A stretch of DNA of 64,000 nucleotides, from positions 124,001 to 188,000 of the forward strand of contig NZ_JANDHW010000006.1 of assembly GCF_024330105.1 (NCBI RefSeq), in the 5' to 3' direction. Made by a program: the position numbers and the translations under genes. Origin of the DNA: Coprobacter tertius. Its GTDB lineage: Bacteria > Bacteroidota > Bacteroidia > Bacteroidales > Coprobacteraceae. This document shows positions 18,365 to 27,434 of this stretch, piece after piece (position 1 is the first letter of the stretch; every line of letters begins with the position of its first letter). The notes under the pieces are model-generated. The model saw nothing but the letters and a program-made list of their open reading frames with translations. It was not told the DNA's origin and did no database searches.

Positions 18365-18372
18365 TAAATTTG
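18365..18372 (+). promoter_or_regulatory. -7 box for the acyltransferase gene
   Basis: TAAATTTG matches TAnnTTTG and lies 79 bases before the ATG at 18452. The rest of the roughly 400-base gap after the TrpB2 gene shows only the terminator. Confidence 0.45.
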
Positions 18373-18451
18373 TAACCTTTGAAATAACAAAATGTATATA
18401 ATTTCATATTGAATATATAGAATAAATTCGATTAAAACAGTTCTTTCAGAA

Positions 18452-19312
18452 ATGAATAACCCTAATACAGACATACAAACTTTACAAAAATTCAAAAGAA
18501 AATACGTTCTCAACTTTGAAGACCTACAATATATTATTCCAGCATTTAGAAGTAAAACAGGCGCAATGGCCCTTAAATTACTATATTCGTTGGCAAAAAT
18601 AGAGAAAGTGAATCAAACATATGCCAATTCCTGTCACTTACAGGGTGCTCAATTTGTAGATTCATTGCTGAAAGACTTAAAAATAAAATTTGAAATAAAG
18701 AACGAAGAAATTCTGAATCGTCTCCCCAAAGGCGCATTCGTTACTGTATCTAACCATCCTTACGGAGCACTCGACGGTATTTTACTGATTCACCTCTTAG
18801 CTTCACATCGACCAGATTATAAAGTAATGGTAAATTGGATACTTACTTACATAGAGGCTATGTCGGTAAACTTTATCGCTGTAGAACCGACCCCCAACTC
18901 TGAACACCGACAGATTTCGATGAGCGGAATACGTGCATCAATGAAACACGTACGAGAAGGGCATCCCATCGGTTTTTTCCCCGCTGGAGCCGTTTCGAAA
19001 ATAAGACCGAACTTACGTATCGAAGATCGGGAATGGCAACCTTCCGTAATCAGACTTATTCAACAATTCAAAGTACCGGTAGTACCCATCTATTTTCACG
19101 GACACAATTCTCTTTTTTACAATTTGTTAGGTATTATCAGTTGGAAACTAAGAACTCTAAGACTTCCGAATGAAGTATTTAACAAAGAACATAAAATATT
19201 CAAGATCACGATAGGAGAACCGATCCCCGTATCTGAATTGAATAAATATAAAGATCTGAAATCCTTGGGAACCTATCTGAAAGAACAGACCTACAAGCTG
19301 AAGAAATTATAA
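18452..19312 (+). CDS. PlsC-like (lysophospholipid acyltransferase family) acyltransferase
   Basis: A 286 aa acyltransferase. The catalytic motif reads NHPYGALDG at 101-109, with His102 and Asp108 spaced by five residues rather than the four of classical PlsC. This spacing occurs in the haemolysin-like/ornithine- and glycine-lipid acyltransferase subgroup. A second substrate motif is IGFFPAGAVSK (about 173-183), and VVPIYFHG (about 210-217) matches block IV. In Bacteroides, an acyltransferase of this kind (GlsA) adds the second acyl chain to glycine lipids. That role is possible here, but no GlsB-like N-acyltransferase is next to it. It could also act on lysophospholipids. Confidence 0.78.
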   Translation: MNNPNTDIQTLQKFKRKYVLNFEDLQYIIPAFRSKTGAMALKLLYSLAKIEKVNQTYANSCHLQGAQFVDSLLKDLKIKFEIKNEEILNRLPKGAFVTVSNHPYGALDGILLIHLLASHRPDYKVMVNWILTYIEAMSVNFIAVEPTPNSEHRQISMSGIRASMKHVREGHPIGFFPAGAVSKIRPNLRIEDREWQPSVIRLIQQFKVPVVPIYFHGHNSLFYNLLGIISWKLRTLRLPNEVFNKEHKIFKITIGEPIPVSELNKYKDLKSLGTYLKEQTYKLKKL

Positions 19313-19382
19313 GAACACGATATTCTTCAAAAAAACAAACCGGTATGAATACATAAAAAGTGCACATCTCACATAATATTTA

Positions 19383-19390
19383 TATCTTTG
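19383..19390 (+). promoter_or_regulatory. -7 box for the sigma-54 activator/lptE/secG operon
   Basis: TATCTTTG matches TAnnTTTG and lies 32 bases before the ATG at 19423. Confidence 0.6.
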
Positions 19391-19422
19391 TAAAGTGACA
19401 TTATTCTACAATCAAGAATTAT

Positions 19423-20667
19423 ATGACTACATCTGATATACAGCAGGCCAAGCAGCGATTCGGGATCATCGGGAATACTCCCGGACTTAACCGGGCCATA
19501 AGCCGGGCGTTACAGATAGCCCCCACCGACTTGTCGGTACTTATTACCGGTGAAAGTGGAACCGGGAAAGAATTTTTTCCTCAAATCATACATACCAACA
19601 GTCGCCGCAAACACGGGCGGTATATTGCCGTAAATTGCGGAGCTATACCGGAAGGGACGATCGATTCGGAGCTTTTCGGGCATGAGAAAGGCTCATTTAC
19701 AGGTGCACTGTCCGACCGGAAAGGTTACTTTGAAGAAGCAGACGGAGGAACTATATTTCTTGACGAAGTGGGAGAATTGCCATTGACTACCCAAGCTCGG
19801 TTATTGCGCGTACTGGAAACGGGAGAATTTATAAAAGTAGGATCTTCAAAAGTACTTAAAACCAATGTGCGTATCGTAGCTGCGACCAATCTGGATATGG
19901 TAAAAGCTATATCGGAAGGTAAATTCAGAGAAGACTTATTCTATCGACTCAATACCGTGCCCATCGAATTGCCGCCCTTACGCAACCGGGTAGAAGATAT
20001 TTTATTATTATTCCGTAAATTCTCGAACGATTTTGCCGAAAAATATCGGATGCCGGCTATACAGCTTACAGACGATGCTCGGGAAATGCTTACTTCTTAT
20101 CGTTGGCCGGGAAACATACGACAACTGAAAAACGTTACCGAACAAATATCTATTTTCGAAACATCTCGTGAAGTAAGTGCCGCCGTATTACGCCCCTATT
20201 TACCGGCTTATAATATCGAAAGATTACCGGTTCTAAGTGCCAACCACGACAATAAAGACGGTTTCCAATTCGGAAACGAACGAGAAATGCTCTACCAGGT
20301 AATTTTCGAAATGAAAAAAGAAGTAAACGAATTAAAACATGTTGTACACAACCTGATGGCGGAACAACATTCTGCGGTGAACGAAGAACTCGATGTTTAT
20401 GCTCAAGAACCTGTTATTAAGCATAATAATTCACCAATACATCCCGTTCTTAAAACCTATCATCTTGATGAAAATGCCAGCGAAGGAGAAATTATTCATA
20501 CCGAAAACGAATATGAAGAAGAACCTTATACGATGGAAGATGTAGAACGGGAAACCATTCGCAAAGCACTTGAAAGAAATAACGGGAAAAGAAAAAAGAC
20601 GGCTGAAGAATTAAAAATTTCGGAACGTACCTTATACCGGAAAATAAAAGAATATAATTTAGAATAA
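19423..20667 (+). CDS. Sigma-54-dependent transcriptional activator without a receiver domain
   Basis: A 414 aa bacterial enhancer-binding protein. The AAA+ domain begins almost at once (about residues 14-235): Walker A GESGTGKE (43-50), the sigma-54 contact loop GSFTGA (90-95), Walker B IFLDE (111-115) and the sensor region WPGNIRQLKN. A linker of low conservation follows, and a Fis-type helix-turn-helix ends the protein (KTAEELKISERTLYRKIKEY). There is no N-terminal response-regulator or ligand domain, so it is probably controlled by its level, by a partner protein or by its C-terminal linker. It is 5 bases upstream of lptE and starts the lptE/TPR/secG run, an arrangement I recall from other Bacteroidales. 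Confidence 0.93.
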   Translation: MTTSDIQQAKQRFGIIGNTPGLNRAISRALQIAPTDLSVLITGESGTGKEFFPQIIHTNSRRKHGRYIAVNCGAIPEGTIDSELFGHEKGSFTGALSDRKGYFEEADGGTIFLDEVGELPLTTQARLLRVLETGEFIKVGSSKVLKTNVRIVAATNLDMVKAISEGKFREDLFYRLNTVPIELPPLRNRVEDILLLFRKFSNDFAEKYRMPAIQLTDDAREMLTSYRWPGNIRQLKNVTEQISIFETSREVSAAVLRPYLPAYNIERLPVLSANHDNKDGFQFGNEREMLYQVIFEMKKEVNELKHVVHNLMAEQHSAVNEELDVYAQEPVIKHNNSPIHPVLKTYHLDENASEGEIIHTENEYEEEPYTMEDVERETIRKALERNNGKRKKTAEELKISERTLYRKIKEYNLE

Positions 20668-20672
20668 ACTGT

Positions 20673-21182
20673 ATGAATCGATTTATCGCTTTTTCTTTAC
20701 TATTAACCCTATTTATTTCGTCGTGCCGTATCTCATACAAATTTAACGGCGCATCGATCAATTATAATACAACCAAGACAATTACTATAAAAGATTTTCC
20801 GATTCGGGCAACTCTCGTGTATCCTCCTTTAGGACCGGCTTTTAACGAGGCTCTGAAAGATATTTTTACCCGACAAACAAGACTGAGTCTGGTGAAAAAT
20901 GACGGAGATCTGTTGCTCGAAGGAGAAATTACCGGATATGACTTGAGTCCCCAGGCTGTAACAGCCGATGCATATGCTTCGCAAACACGACTTACTATAA
21001 GTGTAAAAGTCAGGTACACCAACACAAAAGATCCGCAATTCGATATCGAAGACCAAACTTTTCGAGCTTACCGGGATTTTAACAGTAACCTGATGCTTAC
21101 ACAAGTACAGGATGAACTGATTAAAGAAATTGTAGCCGAATTGGCCGATCTCATTTTTAATGCGACCGTAGCAAACTGGTAG
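20673..21182 (+). CDS. lptE: LptE-like LPS-assembly lipoprotein
   Basis: A 169 aa lipoprotein. The lipobox is FISSC with Cys18 as the lipid-modified residue. The remainder (KDFPIRATLVYPPLGPAFNEALKDIF ... GEITGYDLSPQAV) fits the LptE family of Bacteroidota, in which LptE plugs the LptD barrel that puts lipopolysaccharide into the outer membrane. The gene starts 5 bases after the sigma-54 activator and ends 3 bases before the next gene, so it is part of a tight operon. LptG is encoded elsewhere in this window (43145-44215). Confidence 0.85.
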   Translation: MNRFIAFSLLLTLFISSCRISYKFNGASINYNTTKTITIKDFPIRATLVYPPLGPAFNEALKDIFTRQTRLSLVKNDGDLLLEGEITGYDLSPQAVTADAYASQTRLTISVKVRYTNTKDPQFDIEDQTFRAYRDFNSNLMLTQVQDELIKEIVAELADLIFNATVANW

Positions 21183-21185
21183 TAA

Positions 21186-21959
21186 ATGATTAGTGGAAAA
21201 ACGATACGTGAAATTCTCTCCGGGAATTCGTCGGTAAATATAGACGACATCGAGGAGATTATGCTTGAATATCCATATTTTCAGGCAGCACGTTTGTTAC
21301 ACCTGCAAATACTGGAGAACCCGGAATCGATACGATACACGGGAGCACTTAAAAAAGCGGCGGTTTATGTCGGAGACCGTGAAGGACTTTTTCTGAAAAC
21401 AGAAGGTCGTCACGTAAGTTGGTCTCAGCTTTTCGACAAGAAAAACTCTCTGGAAAAGTCTTTTGAAGAAACCGACGCGTTCACCCTTATCGATCAGTTT
21501 CTTTCAGCTTATACTCAAGAGGGAAAGACAATGGAGGATGAACGGTCGATATTAGAACAAACTATTTCAAACCCGGGTACAGTATCAACCGACTATCTTT
21601 CGATGTTAAATACGGAAAAAGAAGAAACACCGGAAAACATTCATTCCGAGTTGGAACATATCGATCTTATCGATTCTTTTATAGAGAAAACGGAGAATCA
21701 AGATACACCGTATTTTATTTTCGAGAATGAAGTCCTTGAACAAAAGGAAAATAGAGAAACGGTTATCGCAGATGAAATCGTAACAGAAGAGGCCTTTTTA
21801 ACTGAAAGTCTTGCAAAAATTTATATTAAACAACGAAGATATTCAAAAGCATTGGAAATTATTAAAAAATTAAGTTTGAAATATCCGGAAAAAAATATTT
21901 ACTTTGCAGACCAAATCAGATTTTTAGAGAAATTGATTACTAACATAAAAACCGAATAA
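21186..21959 (+). CDS. TPR-like cytoplasmic protein of unknown function
   Basis: A 257 aa acidic protein without a signal peptide or membrane helix. The N-terminal half begins MISGKTIREILSGNSSVNIDDIEEIMLEYPYFQAARLLHLQ, and the C-terminal part (about 205-255: FLTESLAKIYIKQRRYSKALEIIKKLSLKYPEKN) is a clear tetratricopeptide unit. It is found between lptE and secG in this order in related Bacteroidales (from memory). Only a protein-binding role can be proposed. It lies 3 bases after lptE and 4 bases before secG. Confidence 0.7.
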   Translation: MISGKTIREILSGNSSVNIDDIEEIMLEYPYFQAARLLHLQILENPESIRYTGALKKAAVYVGDREGLFLKTEGRHVSWSQLFDKKNSLEKSFEETDAFTLIDQFLSAYTQEGKTMEDERSILEQTISNPGTVSTDYLSMLNTEKEETPENIHSELEHIDLIDSFIEKTENQDTPYFIFENEVLEQKENRETVIADEIVTEEAFLTESLAKIYIKQRRYSKALEIIKKLSLKYPEKNIYFADQIRFLEKLITNIKTE

Positions 21960-21963
21960 CAAC

Positions 21964-22344
21964 ATGTATTTGTTTATCACAATTTTAATTCTCATTGCAG
22001 CCGTTTTATTAATACTTATCGTATTAGTACAAAATTCTAAAGGCGGAGGACTGACTTCTGGTTTTTCTTCCTCAAACCAGATTATGGGTGTACGTAAAAC
22101 TACCGATTTTCTTGAAAAAGCAACTTGGTCACTTGCCGGTACCATTATTGTATTAAGTATTGTAGCGGCAGCTTTCCTCCCTTCGAGAAACATAGGTGAG
22201 AATTCAGAAATCAAAGATGCCGTACAACAAGAACTTCCGGTAAATACCACTCCGGGATTCGGCGCTCAACAAAAACAGGAAGCTCCCGCAACTCCGGCGG
22301 CAGAAACTCCTAAAAAAGAAGAATCAACCACTCCGGCTAATTAA
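21964..22344 (+). CDS. secG: Preprotein translocase subunit SecG
   Basis: A 126 aa protein with two membrane helices (about residues 2-22 and 53-72) joined by the family loop LVQNSKGGGLTSGFSSSNQIMG. SecG helps the SecYEG channel move proteins across the inner membrane. The C-terminal tail of about 50 residues is rich in Pro, Ala, Glu and Lys, a common extension in Bacteroidota. It ends the operon and a good terminator follows. Confidence 0.93.
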   Translation: MYLFITILILIAAVLLILIVLVQNSKGGGLTSGFSSSNQIMGVRKTTDFLEKATWSLAGTIIVLSIVAAAFLPSRNIGENSEIKDAVQQELPVNTTPGFGAQQKQEAPATPAAETPKKEESTTPAN

Positions 22345-22372
22345 TTTCTAAAACTGCATAACGCTGTAAAAG

Positions 22373-22404
22373 ACAGGTAGGTCTCGAAAGGATCTGCCTG
22401 TTTT
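22373..22404 (+). terminator. Terminator after secG
   Basis: ACAGGTAGGTC (22373-22383) pairs with GATCTGCCTGT (22391-22401) over 11 positions (two G-U pairs), loop of 7, then TTTT. Confidence 0.8.
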
Positions 22405-22501
22405 CGTATTTACCTGTCGATTTAATATCCAAAAGTAAATAAAAAGCGATTTTTACACTGAAATATCAGAAAATGAATCCCAAAAACAACAAAATATTTT
22501 A

Positions 22502-22509
22502 TATATTTG
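22502..22509 (+). promoter_or_regulatory. -7 box for the bifunctional nuclease gene
   Basis: TATATTTG fits TAnnTTTG. A TTG codon inside it (22507) is in frame with the gene, but it cannot be the start if this is the promoter; the GTG at 22546 is then the first usable start. Confidence 0.6.
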
Positions 22510-22545
22510 TTTTCGGTAAAAGTATTTAACGAAAAAGAATATCCT

Positions 22546-23142
22546 GTGGAAAACCGTATAAAATTAAAAATTTTAGGAATCACTTACAGCCAAATACAAA
22601 ACGGCGCTTACGCTTTAGTACTCGCCGAAGAAGAAGGTTTGAGGCGTATCCCTATCATCATCGGTACAGCCGAGGCTCAATCCATAGCTATACGGCTCGA
22701 ACATCTTACCCCGCCGCGTCCCATGACGCATGATTTATTTGTAAGTTTTGCCCACGGTTTCGGAATAAGACTTCTCGAAGTATTTATATATAGCTTCGAA
22801 GAAGGGGTATTCAGTTCGGAACTATTATTCGAAGACGAAAATAAAAGGCAAATTCGAATCGACTCACGCACCTCCGATGCAATTGCTATCGCCCTAAGAG
22901 CACAGGCACCCATTTATACAACACCCGAAATAATATCTGAGGCCGGAATCATTTTTGAAGAAGAATCGGAAGAAGAGACCGCTGAGCCTGAAAAAGAAAC
23001 AGGGAATGTAAAAAAAGGACTTGAAGAACTTTCTATCCAAGATCTCGAAAAACAACTTGAAAAGGCAATACGCATCGAAGCTTACGAAGTAGCCGCCAAT
23101 ATACAACAAGAAATAAATCGGCGAAACAAGAAAGAAGCATAA
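22546..23142 (+). CDS. Bifunctional nuclease (BFN/DUF151) domain protein with UvrB/C motif
   Basis: A 198 aa protein. Residues about 1-130 are a BFN/DUF151 domain (KLKILGITYSQIQNGAYALVL ... IPIIIGTAEAQSIAI ... SRTSDAIAIALR), a fold with reported RNase/DNase activity in plants and bacteria. Residues about 155-195 form a UvrB/UvrC interaction motif (LEKQLEKAIRIEAYEVAANIQQEI). I chose the GTG at 22546 because an upstream TTG lies inside the promoter box. It is followed 43 bases later by a nucleoside transporter gene; co-transcription is possible. Confidence 0.85.
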   Translation: MENRIKLKILGITYSQIQNGAYALVLAEEEGLRRIPIIIGTAEAQSIAIRLEHLTPPRPMTHDLFVSFAHGFGIRLLEVFIYSFEEGVFSSELLFEDENKRQIRIDSRTSDAIAIALRAQAPIYTTPEIISEAGIIFEEESEEETAEPEKETGNVKKGLEELSIQDLEKQLEKAIRIEAYEVAANIQQEINRRNKKEA

Positions 23143-23185
23143 AACAAGAACACATCTGATACCCAAACAAAAAAAGAAACATACA

Positions 23186-24424
23186 ATGAATGTAAAACTT
23201 CGCTTAACGATAATGAACTTCCTGCAATTTTTTATTTGGGGTTCATGGCTAATCTCTTTAGGAGGATATATGATGGGAGAACTCCATTTCGACGGAGGAC
23301 AAACAGGTAAAATATTTGCAACAATGGGAGTAGCCTCTGTTTTTATGCCCGGACTTTTGGGTATTGTAGCCGACCGCTGGATAAATGCAGAAAGATTATT
23401 AGGAATATGTCACCTGACAGGAGCCGGACTTTTATTATACGCTTCTACCCTTACATCATATCATTCGATGTACTGGGTCATGTTATTGAATATGATGGTA
23501 TATATGCCTACTCTGGCTCTAACCAATGCAGTTTCTTATAACGCACTCGAGAAATACAGACTGGATATTATAAAAGACTTTCCTCCGATAAGAGTGTGGG
23601 GAACAGTCGGGTTTATCTGTGCCATGTGGGCGGTCGATTTAAGCGGCATCTCGAGGAGTTCATTGCAGCTTTATGTAGGGGCCGCCGCTGCTTTTCTGTT
23701 AGGTATATATTCATTTACATTGCCGGCTTGTAAGCCATCTAAAAACCAGAAAAAAACGATACTTTCAGCTTTCGGACTTGACGCCCTCAGTCTTTTCAAA
23801 CAGAAAAAGATGGCAATTTTCTTTATTTTTTCCATGCTGCTCGGTGCAGCTTTACAAATAACCAATACTTTCGGAGGATCATTCCTGGATAGCTTTAAAA
23901 GCATACCAGAATATGCTGATTCTTTCGGAGTACTGCACCCCAACATATTGCTTTCGATTTCACAAATGTCTGAAACCTTATTTATCCTCGCGATTCCTTT
24001 CTTTCTAAAACGTTTCGGAATCAAACAAGTAATGCTAATGAGTATGTTTGCATGGGTATTACGATTCGGGCTATTCGGTCTCGGAAACCCGGGGAGCGGG
24101 CTTGTATTACTTATTTTATCGATGATCGTTTATGGTATGGCTTTTGATTTCTTTAATATTTCAGGCTCTTTATTTGTAGAAAAAGAAACAACACCATCGA
24201 TAAGAGCAAGCGCCCAGGGACTATTTATGATTATGACCAATGGTCTAGGCGCAATTATCGGTGGAAATGCGAGCGGTTGGGTTGTTGATCATTTTACTCA
24301 CAAAGGAATAACCGACTGGCCTGCAGCTTGGTTTGTTTTTGCTGGTTATGCATTAACCATAGGTATATTATTCGCAATCGTATTTAAATATAAACACGAA
24401 ACCGAAGAATATTCCGAGAAATAA
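23186..24424 (+). CDS. Nucleoside:H+ symporter, NupG-type MFS
   Basis: A 412 aa, 12-helix transporter of the MFS nucleoside permease group. The N terminus (MNFLQFFIWGSWLISLGGYM) and the ADRWINAERLLGICHLTGA loop are typical of NupG/XapB-like proteins. It imports purine and pyrimidine nucleosides with protons across the inner membrane. A CNT-family nucleoside transporter of a different fold is encoded just downstream, which makes this a nucleoside salvage patch. The start at 23186 leaves a normal N terminus. Confidence 0.88.
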   Translation: MNVKLRLTIMNFLQFFIWGSWLISLGGYMMGELHFDGGQTGKIFATMGVASVFMPGLLGIVADRWINAERLLGICHLTGAGLLLYASTLTSYHSMYWVMLLNMMVYMPTLALTNAVSYNALEKYRLDIIKDFPPIRVWGTVGFICAMWAVDLSGISRSSLQLYVGAAAAFLLGIYSFTLPACKPSKNQKKTILSAFGLDALSLFKQKKMAIFFIFSMLLGAALQITNTFGGSFLDSFKSIPEYADSFGVLHPNILLSISQMSETLFILAIPFFLKRFGIKQVMLMSMFAWVLRFGLFGLGNPGSGLVLLILSMIVYGMAFDFFNISGSLFVEKETTPSIRASAQGLFMIMTNGLGAIIGGNASGWVVDHFTHKGITDWPAAWFVFAGYALTIGILFAIVFKYKHETEEYSEK

Positions 24425-24517
24425 CAGAATAATATATTATAATTCACGGGGCTCCTGTCTTTAGTAAAAACAGTTTAAAAATCGATTGCCTGTGCCCCTT
24501 TAAACAGACGATATACA

Positions 24518-25810
24518 ATGAATTTCCTTTCTATCGGCCGGGGAATACTCGGAATAGCCATACTTCTCGGCATTGCCGTCTTACTTAGCAAAAACCGCCG
24601 CAAAATACAATGGAATGTCGTCGTGACCGGTTTGGCATTACAAATCATCCTTGCCGCCGGCATTATGTATGTACCTTTTATACAAAATTGTTTTGAGTTT
24701 GCAGGAAAGATATTTGTAAAAGTAATGGACTTCACCCGTACCGGGACTGAATTTATAGCGGGAGGATTACTCGACAAACAAAAGGTAGGTTATGTTTTTA
24801 TTTTCCAAGTACTTCCTACCATTATCTTTTTCTCCGCTCTTACCAGTTTATTATATTACCTGCATATAATTCAAATATTCGTAAAAGCTTTGGCCTGGTG
24901 CTTACGCCGTATTTTCCGCATCTCCGGAGCCGAAGGATTAACCGTCGCGGGAAATATATTTTTAGGACAGTGCGAAGCACCTCTACTGGCAAAAGGCTAT
25001 CTGCAAGGAATGAATCGATCAGAAATATTTTTAGTTATGACTGCCGGTATGGCTACAATTGCAGGAGCCGTTATGTCGGCATACGTCGGAATGCTAGGCG
25101 GTGATGACCCTCAAGTTCGTATATTATTTGCCCGCTACCTGATTTCTGCATCGGTCATGGCAGCTCCGGGTGCTATCGTACTTGCCAAAATCATCATTCC
25201 GCAAACCGAACCGATACAAGACGGACTATCGGTAAACGACATTTCCACAGGTGATAATATCCTCGATGCCATATCAAAAGGTACAGTACAAGGACTAAAA
25301 TTGGCTGTGACCGTAGCAGCCTTGCTTCTCTCATTTATCGCAATGGTCGCATTTTTTAACTACCTCAGCGGAGACATTATAGGGAAATATACCGGACTGA
25401 ACAACTGGCTATCAGAAATTTGCGGTAAACCTGTCGTTTTTAACTTCCAAACAATTACAGGTTGGCTGTTTACCCCTCTTGCCTGGGTAATGGGAGTAGA
25501 TAGCTCCGACATTACCAATGTCGGCAGTTTACTGGGAACCAAAATAATATTGAATGAATTTGTAGCATATACCGACCTCAATATTCTGAAAAACGCAGGT
25601 GCCTTTATGCAGGAAAAATCGATAATTATCGCTACTTTTGCACTATGTGGATTTGCCAACATCAGCTCGATCGGAATGCAAATCGGAGGAATCGGAGTAT
25701 TAGCTCCCAACCAGCGGAAAAGACTCACCGAATATGGGTTTCTTGCAATGATCAGTGGTATGCTGGCCTCCTGTCTTTCAGCAACGATCGTCGGAATGTT
25801 GATCAGTTGA
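24518..25810 (+). CDS. Concentrative nucleoside transporter (CNT/NupC family)
   Basis: A 430 aa transporter of the CNT family. Family signatures are visible: the N-terminal helices with ALQIILAAGIMYVPFIQ, the gate domain with GQCEAPLLAKGYL, the nucleoside-site GMATIAGAVMSAYV and the C-terminal FALCGFANISSIGMQIGGIG. CNT proteins import nucleosides with Na+ or H+. It stands 93 bases after the MFS nucleoside permease and 24 bases before rsmE, so a shared transcript through rsmE-kdsA is likely. Confidence 0.93.
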   Translation: MNFLSIGRGILGIAILLGIAVLLSKNRRKIQWNVVVTGLALQIILAAGIMYVPFIQNCFEFAGKIFVKVMDFTRTGTEFIAGGLLDKQKVGYVFIFQVLPTIIFFSALTSLLYYLHIIQIFVKALAWCLRRIFRISGAEGLTVAGNIFLGQCEAPLLAKGYLQGMNRSEIFLVMTAGMATIAGAVMSAYVGMLGGDDPQVRILFARYLISASVMAAPGAIVLAKIIIPQTEPIQDGLSVNDISTGDNILDAISKGTVQGLKLAVTVAALLLSFIAMVAFFNYLSGDIIGKYTGLNNWLSEICGKPVVFNFQTITGWLFTPLAWVMGVDSSDITNVGSLLGTKIILNEFVAYTDLNILKNAGAFMQEKSIIIATFALCGFANISSIGMQIGGIGVLAPNQRKRLTEYGFLAMISGMLASCLSATIVGMLIS

Positions 25811-25834
25811 CTCGAAATTAAAATATAACTGGGA

Positions 25835-26539
25835 ATGCATATATTTTATACCCCCGAAATAGAAACTTCAAAAGAATTACCGGAAGAGGAATCACAACAT
25901 TGTGTGCGAGTGCTTCGACTAAAAGAAGGAGACGAAATACACCTTACCGACGGAAAAGGAGCTTTTTACAAGGCTGTTATTACATTGTCGCATCCCAAAC
26001 ATTGTAAAGTCGATATTACCGAAACCATATATTATACCAATCCCTGGCCGGGAAAAATATGTATAGCTATCGCTCCTACTAAAAATATCGACCGTACCGA
26101 ATGGTTTGCAGAAAAATGCACCGAAATAGGAATCGATGAAATTATTCTGCTGAAATGCCGTTTTTCTGAAAGAAAAGAAGTAAAAAACGAACGCATTACC
26201 AAAATACTGGTCTCGGCTATGAAGCAATCGCTAAAAGCCGTACTGCCTGTATTATCGGGAATGACTGAATTTAAAAAACTGGTTGCACAACCCTTCGACG
26301 GCGAAAAGTTTATTGCACATTGCTACGACGATGAGAATAAAATCCCTTTGAAAAAAGCTTATACACCAGGGAGAAACGCATTGGTACTTATCGGACCCGA
26401 AGGAGATTTCAGTACTGAAGAAGTAGAAATAGCTGTAAAAAACGGATTTAAACCGATTTCCTTAGGAAACAGCCGGCTGCGCACAGAAACCGCTGGGGTT
26501 GTCGCCTGCCACACTTTACAACTGATTAATGAAAGATAA
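25835..26539 (+). CDS. rsmE: 16S rRNA (uracil-1498-N3)-methyltransferase RsmE
   Basis: A 234 aa SPOUT-class methyltransferase that methylates U1498 of 16S rRNA. The N-terminal PUA-like part has HCVRVLRLKEGDEIHLTDGKG; the SAM-binding knot at the C terminus reads LIGPEGDFSTEEVE and LGNSRLRTETAGVVACHTLQ, both family hallmarks. The stop overlaps the start region of kdsA by 11 bases if kdsA begins at 26529. Confidence 0.95.
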   Translation: MHIFYTPEIETSKELPEEESQHCVRVLRLKEGDEIHLTDGKGAFYKAVITLSHPKHCKVDITETIYYTNPWPGKICIAIAPTKNIDRTEWFAEKCTEIGIDEIILLKCRFSERKEVKNERITKILVSAMKQSLKAVLPVLSGMTEFKKLVAQPFDGEKFIAHCYDDENKIPLKKAYTPGRNALVLIGPEGDFSTEEVEIAVKNGFKPISLGNSRLRTETAGVVACHTLQLINER

Positions 26540-27380
26540 CGAACTAAAAAACGACGAAATAATGTTATTATCAACTCCCAAACTCAAATATAACGATTCC
26601 GATCTTTTTTTCTTGATGGCCGGTCCATGTGTCATCGAAGGAGAAGAAATGGCTCTTAATATTGCCGAACGCATCGTAAAAATATCGGATGCACTAAAAA
26701 TCCCTTATATATTTAAAGGTTCTTACCGTAAAGCCAATCGTTCCCGTATCGATTCTTTTACAGGAATCGGAGACGAAAAGGCTCTACGTATTTTACGTAA
26801 AGTAAATGAAACATTCGATATACCGGTAGTTACCGATATACATTCGGCCGAAGAAGCCGAAATGGCAGCCGAATATGTCGATATACTTCAAATACCCGCT
26901 TTTCTTTGTCGGCAAACCGACATACTTATGGCAGCTGCTCATACCGGGAAAATCGTAAACATAAAGAAAGGTCAATTCTTGTCTCCCGAAGCGATGCGAT
27001 TCGCTGCCCAAAAAGTCGTCGATGCCGGTAACCCGCACGTATCTATCACCGATCGGGGAACTTCATTCGGCTACCATGATCTTATTGTCGATTATCGTGG
27101 TATCCCTGAAATGCAGAAATTCGGATTTCCCGTCATTCTCGACGTAACCCATTCATTACAACAACCCAATCAGACGTCGGGTGTAACCGGCGGTATGCCC
27201 CAACTGATCGAGACAATTGCCCGGGCAGGTATCGCTGTCGGTACAGACGGCCTCTTTATGGAGACACACCCGGAACCGATGAAAGCGAAATCAGATGGCG
27301 CAAATATGTTGCAACTCGATCTGCTGGAAAGTTTATTGAAACGCCTGGTTGCAATTCGGGAAACCATAAATAAGTTCTGA
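26529..27380 (+). CDS. kdsA: 3-deoxy-8-phosphooctulonate synthase (KdsA)
   Basis: A 283 aa enzyme that condenses phosphoenolpyruvate with arabinose 5-phosphate to make KDO 8-phosphate for lipopolysaccharide. Motifs: LMAGPCVIEGEEMA at the N terminus, YIFKGSYRKANRSR, TDIHSAEEAE, ILQIPAFLCRQTDIL, IKKGQFLSPE and the C-terminal FMETHPEPMKAKSDG. Either the ATG at 26529 or that at 26562 (MLLSTPKLKYND) could start it; the earlier one overlaps rsmE by 11 bases. No zinc Cys of the metal-type KdsA (N-terminal KANR segment) can be claimed. Confidence 0.95.
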   Translation: MKDNELKNDEIMLLSTPKLKYNDSDLFFLMAGPCVIEGEEMALNIAERIVKISDALKIPYIFKGSYRKANRSRIDSFTGIGDEKALRILRKVNETFDIPVVTDIHSAEEAEMAAEYVDILQIPAFLCRQTDILMAAAHTGKIVNIKKGQFLSPEAMRFAAQKVVDAGNPHVSITDRGTSFGYHDLIVDYRGIPEMQKFGFPVILDVTHSLQQPNQTSGVTGGMPQLIETIARAGIAVGTDGLFMETHPEPMKAKSDGANMLQLDLLESLLKRLVAIRETINKF

Positions 27381-27434
27381 CACCGAAAGCAAAAACGGTT
27401 CCGATTTACGAAATCATTCCTTATACAAATACTT

